Position numbers and translations under genes: made by a program | The notes under the pieces: model-generated | The model's database searches: none | What the model was told of the DNA's origin: nothing | Seen by the model: the letters and a program-made list of their open reading frames with translations, nothing else | DNA from: Gloeophyllum trabeum ATCC 11539 | Lineage: Eukaryota; Basidiomycota; Agaricomycetes; Gloeophyllales; Gloeophyllaceae | Direction of reading: 5' to 3' | DNA length: 64,000 nucleotides | Assembly: GCF_000344685.1 (NCBI RefSeq) | Contig: NW_006920423.1 | Span: 776,277 to 840,276 of the forward strand | Part shown: positions 24,349-35,700 of the stretch, piece after piece | How positions within the stretch are numbered: the stretch's first letter is position 1 | Layout of the letters: the number at the start of each line of letters is the position of its first letter

Positions 24349-25561
24349 CTACGCCTTCTTGCGCGGCTTAGACGACCCTTTCTTGCCTGAGGAAAATAGA
24401 TTTGAATCAGCCTAGATATCAACAAGAGGCGCCTGCAGATCCTTACGCTTTTTCCCTGGCTTGACTTGCGTGTCCTCACCGTCACCACCGTCGGGGAAAC
24501 TCAGGAAGCTCAGCTCATGCTTAGCACAGGACTCGGTGAATGGTCCTTTACGCGTTGACGCGAGTTCCATACGTTCGAGTACTAGCGACAACGGGAAGTA
24601 AGCCTTGGAATATCCTCATCTGACACAAAACGCAGACACTGACTTCGAGACTCAGAGGGCTCGGAAGGGGGGTAAATAGCCTCCATGCGGGTCCTTACGC
24701 TTTCAATACATCTGCATTCATACTTGTAGTAAGTACAGGTGTCTCGGACGGACGGAGTGACGTAATACATTTATATTATACTACAGGAGAAGATGCAGGA
24801 CGGAGATCAATGAAGCTAACGCACTCTGCACTGACGAGCCCGCTCGACGCAGCAACTTCCAGAACGGTATTCCAGCCTATAGGTTTTACTCTGTTCTGCA
24901 TGCTCTTCTCAGCGAGCGGGAAATGAGCAGCAAGTGAGGATAAGAGTCGGCCGAGATGATCAGAAGTAGAGAAGACCAGGGCGTCCACAGAAGCAGCAGG
25001 CAGTAGGGTCTCTTCGTCGTCAAAGGACCCTGCTTCTTCCCCGTCATCGGAAAGATGTGGAGGAGCCAAGGTGCCCTGCGCTTGAAGCGCGTTCACAGCC
25101 AGCGAGCGCACTTCGTCTTCGAGGGTCCACTCCGGCACGGGCACGTCTTCGGCAAGCAGCGGCCATCGCGTCCAAGTGTCCCTTTTCCGCCGCTTCGGTC
25201 CTGGAGCGGGAGATGGAGAAGAAGGGACAGTCGACGTGCCAGTCGCTGCTGCCTTAGCCTTGCCTATGGACCGCGACGTAGAAGGACCAGCTTCGGGTTC
25301 ATTGCTGCGTTGCTCTGTGCCCCGGTCTCCGGTGAGCGCGTCACAGAGAAAGTCGAGCTGTTCCAGGCTCATATTCTGCGGACGCCGCTCCTCGTCGTCC
25401 TCTGAACTGGAAGGTTCGTCAACGGAAACAGAGGGTCGACGTTGTGTCAGGTGGCCCGTCAAGTCGAGGGTGTTATGCGTCCGCAGCGCGCGCAGCAACG
25501 AGGCATACTCAGAAAGCTCAGAGTGCAGAGCAGCGGGCACCAATTTCCGCTTCGTCGCCAT
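24349..25561 (-). CDS. Unrecognised basic nuclear-type protein
   Basis: The main exon runs from ATG 25561 to about 24830 and reads MATKRKLVPAALHSELSEY with a predicted amphipathic N-terminal helix region, a Ser/Glu/Asp-rich linker, a nuclear-localisation-like cluster (PKRRKRDTWTRWPLL) and a conserved-looking block VPEWTLEDEVRSLA. It then gives SMQNRVKPIGWNTVLEVAASSGLV. A GTGCGT donor at about 24831 joins exon IESVR... (about 24718), then AYFPLSLVLERMELAS, and a last intron (GTAAGG...CTCAG) leads to the basic tail KKGSSKPRKKA with stop at 24349-24351. The splicing between 24830 and 24595 is ambiguous (two plausible arrangements). The composition suggests a chromatin or transcription protein, but I do not recognise the family. 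Confidence 0.55.
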
Positions 25562-26687
25562 TGAGAGCGGCGACGATGGGCACAAGTTGCGAGTTCAACC
25601 AAGCTTCAGCCACAGGTGACGCACTGCCGCTATGACGCATGTGGGAAGCTTACCTCAGCAACTGTACAGCTGCTGCCAGCCTCTATGACGGCTCGAGTGG
25701 CGTAACGGACCTTCAGTCGCTTCTTACACTCGACAAGTGAGTCCCCGTCGTTGGTCGTGTTGTTGGCGCAGTACTGACCGCTTATGCCTGGCGTATATCA
25801 GAATGAGAGAGAAGTGGAAGAAAAAGCGTTCCAGGAGGCTGAGGCGTAAGCGCAGAAAGATGAGGGCTCGTTCCAGTGCGTATTTCCGTCCGCCGGTAGT
25901 ACTGTCGCGTCTCACACATCACCCGCCCATTTCAGAGTAATCGCCCCGCCAGCTTCTGGGTGTGCCTCATAAGGCGCAGGGCTTCAATCCAGCGACGGCA
26001 TAGCGGCACGTGCCTATGCTCGTAGACAAAATCGTTCGCGTTGTCGAAAATCGCGCCCTCGCCTTGTTTGGTTATCCCTGCCGTTAATGCTCATGACACA
26101 ACTGGGGCGTCCGGTCGTCCGATGGTATGGTCCCGTGTACTGTTGGATGTGTTAGCTGTGGGACTACGAGAGCTTGGTGTGTGTACCGAATAGTTGTCCC
26201 AAATGATATGCCGTTCTCGTGATTGCTGCGCTTGAGCTTAAGGATGAGTGTCGGAATATGCATGACTGCTCCTCTCTGCAGTGTTAGTGTGTCGCAACAG
26301 TATCGGGGTAGTGTAGGTCTTCATCTGTCCAATGCAATTGACAAGCTCGTTGGCTCCGAGGTAAAGCTTCATTTTGTCTCGTTTTCAATTCATCTATCTG
26401 GTCTAAATATGATTCCTCGTCCCTGCTTTATATTCAGAATGCAGCGTGCACACACCACGGAATTGGCTGCAACGTTTATCGACCGAGAAGACCGATCGCC
26501 GACTTGTGTTCAGCTTTCCCACCTTGTCACAGCCCGGTGCGTACCGCACCGATACAGGTACGTCTTGCAAATACCTGCCTTCGCGCCGTCTAGCAGCTCA
26601 ATTCCAAGGTCAGGTTAACGTACGAATTCAAGCGTTCTGGAATATATACCTAAGAATCCCCGACGCCAACGGAAGCGACTGCGAGAC
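25562..26687. other. Divergent intergenic region
   Basis: About 1.1 kb between the starts of the unrecognised protein (-) and the F-box-like gene (+). Short frames only; no element termini or RNA gene recognised. Confidence 0.45.
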
Positions 26688-27994
26688 ATGGACGCTGACT
26701 CGACAACCTGGGCATCCCTGCCGACCGAACTCTTACTACATGTCCTTCGCCTGTCTCTCCAGTGTCACCCCACTCCTTCAGCTATCTTACGCCTGAACTA
26801 CTCGATATACCTGCTCGCGTACCCCTTGCTGTACCAGAATGTATGCTTCCGCTCGACGCGGGGTATGGCCGAGTTCGCTCAATGGGTCGACGGCCCCGGG
26901 ATGTCTGCAGGGGACAAGGACAGACTGCACCTACCAGTGAGGATCAAGACGATTAATGTCGAGAAGGTGAACGAGTACGGCGTGTTCGATGCACTGAAGG
27001 GTGTGTTTGAGCGGAGGATACGGTGGTTGCAAGCAGCTGAGAGTGATCAGAAGGACGAAGAGGGGCTCCTTCACGGACGTATGGATGGGCTTCGCCTTGA
27101 CCCAGAGTCCCCCAGAACACATGAGCGAAAGCCCAAGGTACAGCAGGTCGAATTGGACGTATTGTCCCTGTGTCTTCATTCCCATACACGGAACCCGAGA
27201 CTGGAAGCGGTGTACGAATCGTTAGCACTAGTCAAGTGAGTGACCCAGCCTGATATCACCGCCCGCTCTGTTCTAGCTACCAACTCAACTGATTGCATGT
27301 GTCCAGCCCCATCAAGTTCATCTGGACAGGTCCCGACCCGGACCACCACTTCTCCACAGCCGTACGTCCCCACCCTACTCGTCGCCAACTTCTCTGTGCA
27401 AACGGCACACACCGCTCTCCCTCCCCGCAGATCGTCCCGCAAGCGACCTTCCACCTCTTCCAGGCGCTGCGGCACTGGCCGCGCCTCACGCACCTCAAGC
27501 TCACCAACATCGCGTTCCCGAACTTCGCCTTTCCCAACATCGTCTTCTCCAGCTCGCCGTTGCTCCCGAACGAAGCGACGATGTCCCTGATCGTCCCCGC
27601 GGGGACGCAGTCGCCCTTGCCGAGAGGGCTGACGTCGATATATATCGGCCAGGCGACTTTCGTGCCAGCGGAGCTCATCGCGAGGATCGCGTGCGCGGGC
27701 GAGGAAGGTGATAACGGGCTCAGGGAGGTCCGACTGGTGGATGTGTACGTGGAGAGCATATGGGAGCGCAGGATGCGCCGGGGCGATGTGGAGAGGGCGG
27801 GGGTGGAGTTGCTACGGGGGTGGTGGCAGGAGGTGCGCCCCAAGGGACAGTTTGAGGGTGATGAGTACGAGGAGAAGATGAGGAGATGCGAGGAGGAGGT
27901 TGTCAGGAAGATTCAGAGCGTTGTGCGGTGCGAGGCGAAGACGGAGAGGATTATGGGTGGGGACCGCGTCGAGAGGGTTGGGATGTTGGAGTAA
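26688..27994 (+). CDS. F-box-like domain protein
   Basis: Three exons (26688-27235, 27307-27361, 27431-27994) give 388 aa. An F-box-like motif lies at the N-terminus (TWASLPTELLLHVLRLSLQC, then a leucine/tyrosine-rich helix YSIYLLAYPLLYQNVCF). The middle holds a strand/helix repeat region (FHLFQALRHWPRLTHLKLTN) like the leucine-rich repeats that follow F-boxes in large agaricomycete families. The C-terminal 80 residues are highly charged and helical. Such proteins usually act as substrate receptors of SCF ubiquitin ligases; substrate unknown. Its 3' end converges with the truncated STAND-type domain on the other strand. Confidence 0.75.
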
Positions 27995-28075
27995 GAATTG
28001 TATCAGTATTGGTATGTAGCGGTAGTGTACATTGTGACGCGTATACGGATTGAACCAAGTCTCGACGGGCCTTAC

Positions 28076-28492
28076 CCATCTGTGCCCGAGTAAAACGAGA
28101 GTAACTCCCTGGCCCGCATTGCGTTGATATTTCTGGACGCGGTTGTGGAATTGCTCCATGAGTAGCCGATACTGCTGGATCTCTGCACTAATATCTTGAA
28201 GCATCCCTGGGGCGATATGTGCCAGCAAAGACTGTAGGGTCCTGACTGTCATGTCCAGAGCCGCTGGAAGAGAACGCAGATCTTGAATCATATATTGATA
28301 TTCATAGGAGGCCCCTTGACTGTCGCTGAGATCTAGAGCCTTGAGAATGGTGTGGGCCAACTGCGCCTCAGTCACGCTGTCGCCAAAGGAGCCGAATGTT
28401 ATCGGGAACATGACATGAAGGGAGGGGGGGTCCTGGAATACCACGAGACTCTTGACATACCTTTCCGCCGAATATGGACCCACAAAGAGCAT
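28076..28492 (-). pseudogene. Truncated fungal STAND/ubiquitin-like-associated N-terminal domain
   Basis: The minus-strand frame contains MFPITFGSFGDSVTEAQLAH (28411 downward), then ALDLSDSQGASYEYQYMIQD and MEQFHNRVQKYQRNAGQG. This resembles the N-terminal helical domain that starts many agaricomycete NACHT/STAND or ubiquitin-like-domain proteins (typically FPITFGSFGDI..., SxGASxEYQ, LxxFHxKVxxYQ). After LLGHRW a GTAAGG donor appears (28075), but no downstream exons of the family follow: the next sequence is the antisense of the F-box gene. Two candidate starts exist (28492 and 28411). I read it as a fragment of an immune-receptor-like gene, possibly still making a short protein. Family call is from memory. 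Confidence 0.45.
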
Positions 28493-29544
28493 AGCCTACA
28501 AGCCTCATCCCCAGTCATCCCCCCGTCAGATGCCCACACACAAGTACACAGCTTACAGCTGATGCCGAACTGTGTCCATTGGTGAGCATGAACAACATGA
28601 GCACTCTCGCTGGTTATCGTCGGGACATAATTGCCACATATACCACAGGACCGCAGAATTCGCCATTCAACCACTCGGATGATTCTCCCAGCTGTACGCA
28701 GCTCTGCGAGTCCGCATAAAATCAAATCCACAGCATTGCAGTTCAGCAACCGTACAGCACTTATTCCGGTTTTCCACATCGCAGGAAGAAACGCATACAG
28801 ACGGGAATGTGGTTCCAATTTCGTGGTCGTAGTCTGAAGCAGACCGCAAATACGTGCCGATTGCCTTTAGGACTCGGAAACAATGCCGGCGGCGCCCTTC
28901 CGAGCCCTGCCACTGGCAGGTGCCTTCTCCAGGTGTCAGGATACATCCGGTCTTGACTGACCGGATTCTTGTGGCAGATCGTAGCGTGACACCTCGAATA
29001 TGCTCCTCCTGCTGCTTGACGGTGTCTTTGCGGTGTCTGAGAGTGGAAACATGTGAGTAAAGCAAGATTGTTACCCTTAAAAATATCATAAATCTCATTA
29101 AATAATAACATCTTCCCGTATATTCTGCCACCTGCCGGCATTGCCAAAGACTATATCATGACGGCAGACTAAAGTATCTACATCTGCTGCATGGGTACAT
29201 ATAGCCTAGGGTCCAGCAGCATCCGGTATATGTAAGCGTGTGTCGAGTCGTATAATTCAGGTGAGCGCGTGAACGTTCCTCGAGATAGACAGGATCAGAA
29301 TGAGCTGCAGTACTTGATGGTACCAGTATCGGGGGCTTCGGTGAAGCAGATCCAAACATTGGTCCAACCTACATGAAATGTGGATGTGACACACACACCA
29401 CCTGAATCGAGAGGAAGGCTATTACGGACATTTAGCCTGTGCAAGAAGAGCGTGACTGAAAGTTACCCCACAGCACGAGAGCGGCATATGTCGCTCGAAT
29501 GATGACCTGGCCAAGCATGATTCTGGCACACAATTCGAGCATGT
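28493..29544. other. Gene-free interval
   Basis: About 1 kb with short frames of up to 154 codons (28667-29131, minus) that lack domain features. No transposon ends recognised. Confidence 0.4.
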
Positions 29545-31392
29545 CTACCATTTAGCCTGCTGAGCCCAGACGCCGTGGAAAGAAATAGGAAAGTGGGTAT
29601 CCATCTCCGCCCGAGCCAGCTCCGTCATCTCACGCGCATCAAGCACGACGAGCATGCTCTTCCCGGAATCGCCGTCTAGTACGACGCTAAGAACCACGCC
29701 GTCGTCCTCCTGGTCGATGGGAGAGGACCCGGGCTTTGGCACGAACACCGGCTCGCCGGGCGTGTACCCCGGGACGGCCCATGCTTTGGGCTCCGCGCCG
29801 GGGGAGTCCATGTCGAGCTTCACGATGCGGTCGGCGAAGGTGGGAAGTGCCGGGTCGGATTTATTGATGCCGTACCTAGTGACAACGAACGCTCACACTA
29901 AGTACATACCAGACTGAGACGGAGATGATGGTGACTTACGCGAAACGGTAGGGCTTGTGATACAGAGCGGGGTGGACGGTGGGCAAGTCGATGCTCGAGG
30001 TGTGGGAGACGGTATACTCGACCTTCGCGTCCCTCGCGACTTTCGCCTGCGCTCCCTTCGAGCTCAGAACGTCTTCGAGGATGAAGCGGCGTGCACGACT
30101 GAGGAGCACGGGATTCTCCGCGCTTAGGTTACGCAGGGTATCCAGGTAGAATAGGTCGATTACGCGGTGGTCGTCGTATATGGCGAGATCGAGGACGATG
30201 CCTGTGCCGCGGTCATAGGCGTTGATAGCATGGAACGCGAAGAAAGGTGGCGTCTGATTATCGCAGGTGAGTGATCTAGTCCAGGATAGGATAGGAGGAA
30301 TGTATCAAGACACCTTGAATTTTGCCACGACGCCACCGGCCTTGCGGTCGATAACGTAGAATAGCGCGTCTCGTTTTGAATTCCACTTCTTATTTATAGA
30401 CCCGGCGATGCTGCGATTGAATGGGATCGAGGCCCCGAAACTATTCGAGGACGTCAACCAACTAACGTCAGCCATGGACAGTTTGACAAGACTTACAATG
30501 TGAAGTCAGCCTGCCAGACACACAGTACGACATAATTCTGGGTCATAGCAAACGAGTGCAAATATGCAGGTGGCGCATCAGTGATCTCGGCGAGTATGTC
30601 GCACTCATGACCTTCACCGTTCCGTGTGGGGCGAAGGCGGAAAACCTTGTAAGTAGGCCTCGGGCCTAACTTTAGAGAGTAATTGAAGAATTCGCCGGTT
30701 TCCTTGTCCCGGCAGGAATGTGCGGCGCTTAATTGACCATCGAGGCGAGGGTCCAGCTCCTTGTACGTAGTTGCGTGCAGAGGTCGCAGTGTCTCCGAGT
30801 CGAGGACCTGGAGTGTGTCTGCATCCGTCTTGGCGACCAGATACCGCGGGACGTTCTTGGGAGAGGTGGTGGATAAGGTCGACGCATGCGAGGCAAACCC
30901 GGGCATGTCTGGAGTCAACGTCACGGAGACGTTCACATCGTCCGGAGCACCCTTCCTGGGGGACGGCACCTGGGTTGCGCCCGGGCGAAACATCGTGAAG
31001 AACTTCGAGAAGATCGTCTCGCAGGGGTCCTGGTCGCCAAAAGAGACGCCCACCATGGCCCCCGCCTTCTCCAGGCGGGATTGCAAACCGAGTGAGGTAT
31101 GGTGGCTGCGATACAGGACGGAGCCGGACGGCGTGATGTCGAAGCGATGCGCCATGCCGAGTCCATCGAACCAGTGCGCAAGATTCACCATTTCGCCAGG
31201 GGCCTTTTTCGAGGGCACCCTGAATGTGCCCGGCCCCGTTCGGTAGAGCCGACCGGTTAACCAGGGAGGAATCTCGCCCTTCACTCGGAGAGTGACAGGT
31301 TCACGCTGCTCGACAGCATTCTCGAACCCCACCGCATAGCCAGCGTTGGACGGCGTCCTCGACTTGAGAGAAGACATGAGACGAGGGAGCAT
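29545..31392 (-). CDS. Carotenoid cleavage oxygenase family protein
   Basis: Non-haem Fe(II) dioxygenase that cleaves a conjugated double bond in carotenoids, stilbenes or related polyenes. Four exons (31392-30497, 30461-30314, 30253-29940, 29875-29545) give 562 aa, a normal length. The family start is clear: EPVTLRVKGEIPPWLTGRLY, RTGPGTF, HWFDGLGMAHRF. The four iron-ligand histidines are visible in their usual contexts: SAAHSCRD, YLHSFAMTQNYVV, FFAFHAINAYDRG and C-terminal FPISFHGVW. One intron is only 35 nt (30462-30496) but has a CTGAC branch site and keeps the frame. No signal peptide. It is divergent from the polyketide synthase, 1.37 kb away, which raises the possibility of a polyene substrate made next door. 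An alternative ATG lies five codons downstream. Confidence 0.9.
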
Positions 31393-32766
31393 GAATATTA
31401 GGAAGATTTTTCAGTCCCGTCGGGCGCTCTCGCAGTGGAAATTGGATGTACTAGTCACTGTGGAGGCTTGGGTCAGGCGGAAGGTTCAAGAGCAAGCCCC
31501 GTGGCCTTGAGGTTCCAGTTGCCAAAAATACTGCTGCGGCTGGACAGCAACATGCAACATACCGCTCGCGCCTATTTACATGGCATGATGGAATCAATGC
31601 GAGAATGTAATCTTCATCCATATGAAGCGGAACTGAAGTCCGGGGACTGTTCGGAAGAGCATAGGAAGCGTAACCGTGAGAACCGGCCGAGGTGAGAAGT
31701 ATGGCAGTGAAGTATGACGAGAAGTGTCTCCACAACGTGCTTTACTGCGTATCTCAAGCTAGTTCGTCCCAATTCGTCCCCGACTGATTCCAGCATTGTA
31801 TACGCCGCTTACTGACCCTCGTACTACCAATCAACTGTCATGGAATACGCTATGCTGGCTGTGTTTGCGACGGAGGGGGCAAATAGCCGCCCACGTCCAT
31901 CATGAGCAGCGGATGGTCGAGGAGAAGCCGATCCAGGTGAATCGATGTAGTGAACCCACTTCATGAAATGCTGCTCTAGCAACTTGAAGAAATCGCGCAT
32001 CGACAAGCAGGACATCTACACATAGTTCATTCCGGGAATGCGCGACCGCGGTGTCGTCTGCCGAGAGTCGACCATTACTCGTGACAAGACGAGGCTTGTA
32101 ACGTTATCCGTTTCTAGCGATGACCCACGCTTTCAGATAGCCCACCATAGCAGTATTGCGCTCTATATCTTGCGAACCTGCTCAGGCCGAGCGCATCCGT
32201 TTCACTCTGAAAGGTACTAAGCATCAGAGGCCTCTCTCGAACTCGGGTGGAGTACATCAAAACATGGATACGGGTTTGCAGATATTGGACGCCGTCACCC
32301 TTCGATGTCAAGGCTGATTGACCAGAGCTTACTGTTACGTATCATCAAAGGACTGCCCATTGACGTGAGCTATTCTTGCGCTGACCGGAGCCGACAGTGT
32401 TGGACTGAGCATCTCCTTTCTCGGTAGTGCCCATTCAAGGGCCTGGCAGGTTGCGGTGAGCTGGAATCTCCGTTGGAAGGATCTCTGTTGTGCCCCAGAT
32501 TCGTGCCTCACGACCCGACATCCCTATCACCGCAGAGGACTTGTCTGACCGTACGATGATCATTGGAGGCGTGATCTCGGCTTCATTCATGCAACGCAGG
32601 GTCCTGCAGCTCGCGAGCTTCTTGCAACATTCAAGAGATAGAGAACATTGGCCACATGCTGTTACTCCGCTGCATTGAACTCTGACAGCTACCTCAAGCT
32701 GTCAAAACAGTGGTACTTATAAACCCCTGCTCGAGCTGTGACCACTAAGGGCGTCCTTGATTCACG
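31393..32766. promoter_or_regulatory. Divergent promoter region, carotenoid oxygenase / polyketide synthase
   Basis: 1.37 kb without a convincing gene. Only short frames (up to 94 codons). The right side carries the TATA box of the synthase gene at 32718. The size leaves room for shared regulatory sites, but I cannot assign any. Confidence 0.5.
32718..32723 (+). promoter_or_regulatory. TATA box of the polyketide synthase gene
   Basis: TATAAA 49 bp upstream of the ATG at 32767, consistent with a short leader. Confidence 0.5.
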
Positions 32767-35700
32767 ATGCTTGTCGCTGCGAATCCCGCCCCATCGTACA
32801 CCAACCCCGACCCTCGCGCCGTGGCGATCGTCGGTGAGTACAAACTTATTGAGCACTTGCTGTCCCAGCTTGCACTAACGCGTGGTTCATTACAGGGATG
32901 TCAATCTCTGCTCCCGGTGGGGAGGGTGTTGACCACGGACTGGACACTGAAGAATTCTACGAGTTCTTATCTCGGCGCGGTATAGGGACAATTAAAGTTC
33001 CTGCAGACAGATGGAACGCGGACGCCTTTCATGGGACAGGCCCTGGCCAAATTTGCACGGTCAGCGGGATTGTTGCCTCCGATAACCGCCATCTGACCAG
33101 CAATCATTCACTCTTAGACGACAGGTTGTTTCATTGCAGATATTAACTGGAATGATCCTCAAGAACTCGGTATCAATGCCGACGAAGTAGGTGTTTAGCC
33201 TCGGATGCGGACGCGCTTACAACTAGGCATGCAGGCCAATCAAATGGCGATTACTCAGCTAGGCGCCCTCCACCAGGCCTTCAACGCGCTCCAGCGCTCT
33301 GGTGTAGATTTCCGCGGCACAACAACTGGTGTATACGTCGGCTGCGCATCGCCAGGTCGGCCCTGCGAGCCCGATCCTACCGAGTGCCGGGAGTACTACA
33401 TGACCGGCAGTTCCTCGAGTATCGTCGCGAACAGGATCTCGTTCGTTTTCGATATGATGGGGCCGTCGCTCCCCGTGGACACGGCGTGCTCATCCAGTCT
33501 GACGGCGATGCACCTGGCTTTGCAAGCGATCCGAAATGGCGAGTGCGACCAAGCTGTGGTTGCTGGCACAAATGCGATCATAGGTGGGCCGCGAACGTGG
33601 AGCTCGGTTTGCAGCTCATGTGCTCATACAATATCACTTCAGGGCCGCTCGAGACGACCAGCTTCAGCGCTCTCGGCGTGCTTAGTCCGGATGGCATGTC
33701 GAAGTCGTTTGACGACTCTGCAAATGGTTACTCCCGTGGCGACCTCAGTAAGGGTCATCCAGTAATAATACTAAATCACTCCTACTAATACGTTGACACT
33801 TCCTAGTGTCCGCAGTCGTCATCAAGCGCCACGATCTGGCTGTGGCAGATGGAGACTACATCCACGCCACGCTCGTCGGGTCCGCGCTGACCTCCTGTGG
33901 GTCGCTGATGGGGTCCCTCACGACGCCGAGCGCCGAGGCGCAAATCCTCGCGATTCGGAATGCGTACCGTGACGCACGGTTGTCTCCGTCTCAGGTGGAC
34001 TTTATTGAATTGCACGGCACGGGGACGGTTGTTGGCGATTCCATCGAAGCTAATGCTGCCGGATCTGTGTTCTCCGAGGGCCGAAATGGGCGCGAGATTA
34101 TTATGGGTTCAGTCAAGAGTAATATCGGACATGGAGAAATGGGGTAATTTTTCCTTTTCTATAGTTGTCATGAGATGTGCTAATTCCCACGTGTCTGCCT
34201 TCTAGGGCGTACATGAGCTCGCTTATCAAGGTATGCGACAACGGGACAGAATATTAGGCACACTGACTGGTAAATGTCGGGGTAGACCGTTTTCATGCTC
34301 GAGAATAGCGTCGTCCTCCCGAACGGCTTCTTTGAGAAACCCTCTCAAAAGATTAAATTCCAAGAATACAATCTCCGCGTCCCTGTTGAGGTCGAGAAGC
34401 TCGAACCAGCAGATCCAAACAACGGCATTATTGCCTCCATCTCAAGTTTTGGATTTGGAGGTACATTGCTCTCGTGCTTATGACGGTGGCTAGCAGCTGA
34501 ATGGTTGATAGGTGCCTGTGGACACACTGTCCTGCGGTCTCACGACAGACGACCAGTCCATAAAGATTTCGCCGATGGCAACGCGAGATCGGGGCCATAC
34601 CTCTTTGCAATTGGCGGATGGTCCCCGCGAGCCACGTCGCATCTCGTGAATACGTACAAGCAGGACTTCGCAAATGTGTCCCCCTGGGCGTTGTCGGAAC
34701 ATCTTGGATCCCGCGCCCGTCAAGCACCGTTCAGAACATTTGCGGTTGCCGACTCCATCGCCGACTGCAAGTTCCCGGATCCGGTTATTGTAGCCAAGCG
34801 ACCACCGCATCTGATACTGTCCTTCTCCGGGCAGGGTCCTCAGCACTGGGCTATGGGAAGAGGTTAGTTGATTCGTCGACTTCGTGAGATAGCGCGTAAG
34901 CTTAATCGTTGACCAGAGCTATTCTCTCGATTCTCTGTCTTCCGGGAAAGTATATTGGCATCGGATGCTGTTCACCGGGAATATACAGGGAGCTCGTTCA
35001 TCCACAGTACCGGGCTTTTCCTTCCGAATGCCCCCGAGGACAGCTTACTCGAGAAGACTTTGCTGTGGCCCGCCGACGTCATTTCTGTTGGAATGGCTTT
35101 CTTCCAGATCGCTCTTTTCGACCTTCTTACCTACCTTGGGGTGAAACCAGATGCTCTTGTAGGCCACTCGCTCGGGGAGACAGCTGTTCTTTATGCTTCG
35201 GGTGCTATGCCTCGTGAGGTAAGCTTGTCGCGTCAGTCCGACCCGTCTGATACTTACATTCGTACAGATGGTAATCAGGATTGCAGTGGCTCGTGGGAGG
35301 GCCCTCCGACTTGTCGATGGCATCGGCGGTTCAATGGTCGCTGTCGGCGGCTGTGATGCCGATACGGTCCAGGATCACATAGACGCGACTATGGATATTG
35401 CGCCCCAAGGCATCGTTGAACCCGGGGATAGCTTGTACATTGCGGCATACAACAGTCTGACGGACATCGGTGTCTCAGGACCCGAGAAGCTCATTGACGA
35501 GCTGACAAAGTTCATCTCCGACTGGGTTGAAGGTGTTAAAGCTACGAAGCTCCGTGTTAGCACGGCCGTCCATTCACGATATGTCAACCCCTGCGAAGAG
35601 ACGTACAGGAGGGAGCTTGAGGCCATATTTGCGCAGTACCCAGACCATCAGGCACCTTCCATACCAACCATGTCAACGGTGACAGCAGACTGGGTAGAGG

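Noticed and set aside
27812..28075. Extension of the STAND-type domain frame past 28076
   Set aside because: This part is antisense to the C-terminal exon of the F-box-like gene and loses all family similarity after LLGHRW.
33584..33642. Apparent frameshift in the KS domain of the PKS
   Set aside because: A 59-nt GT-AG intron restores the family spacing between NAII and LSPDG exactly, so no mutation is needed.
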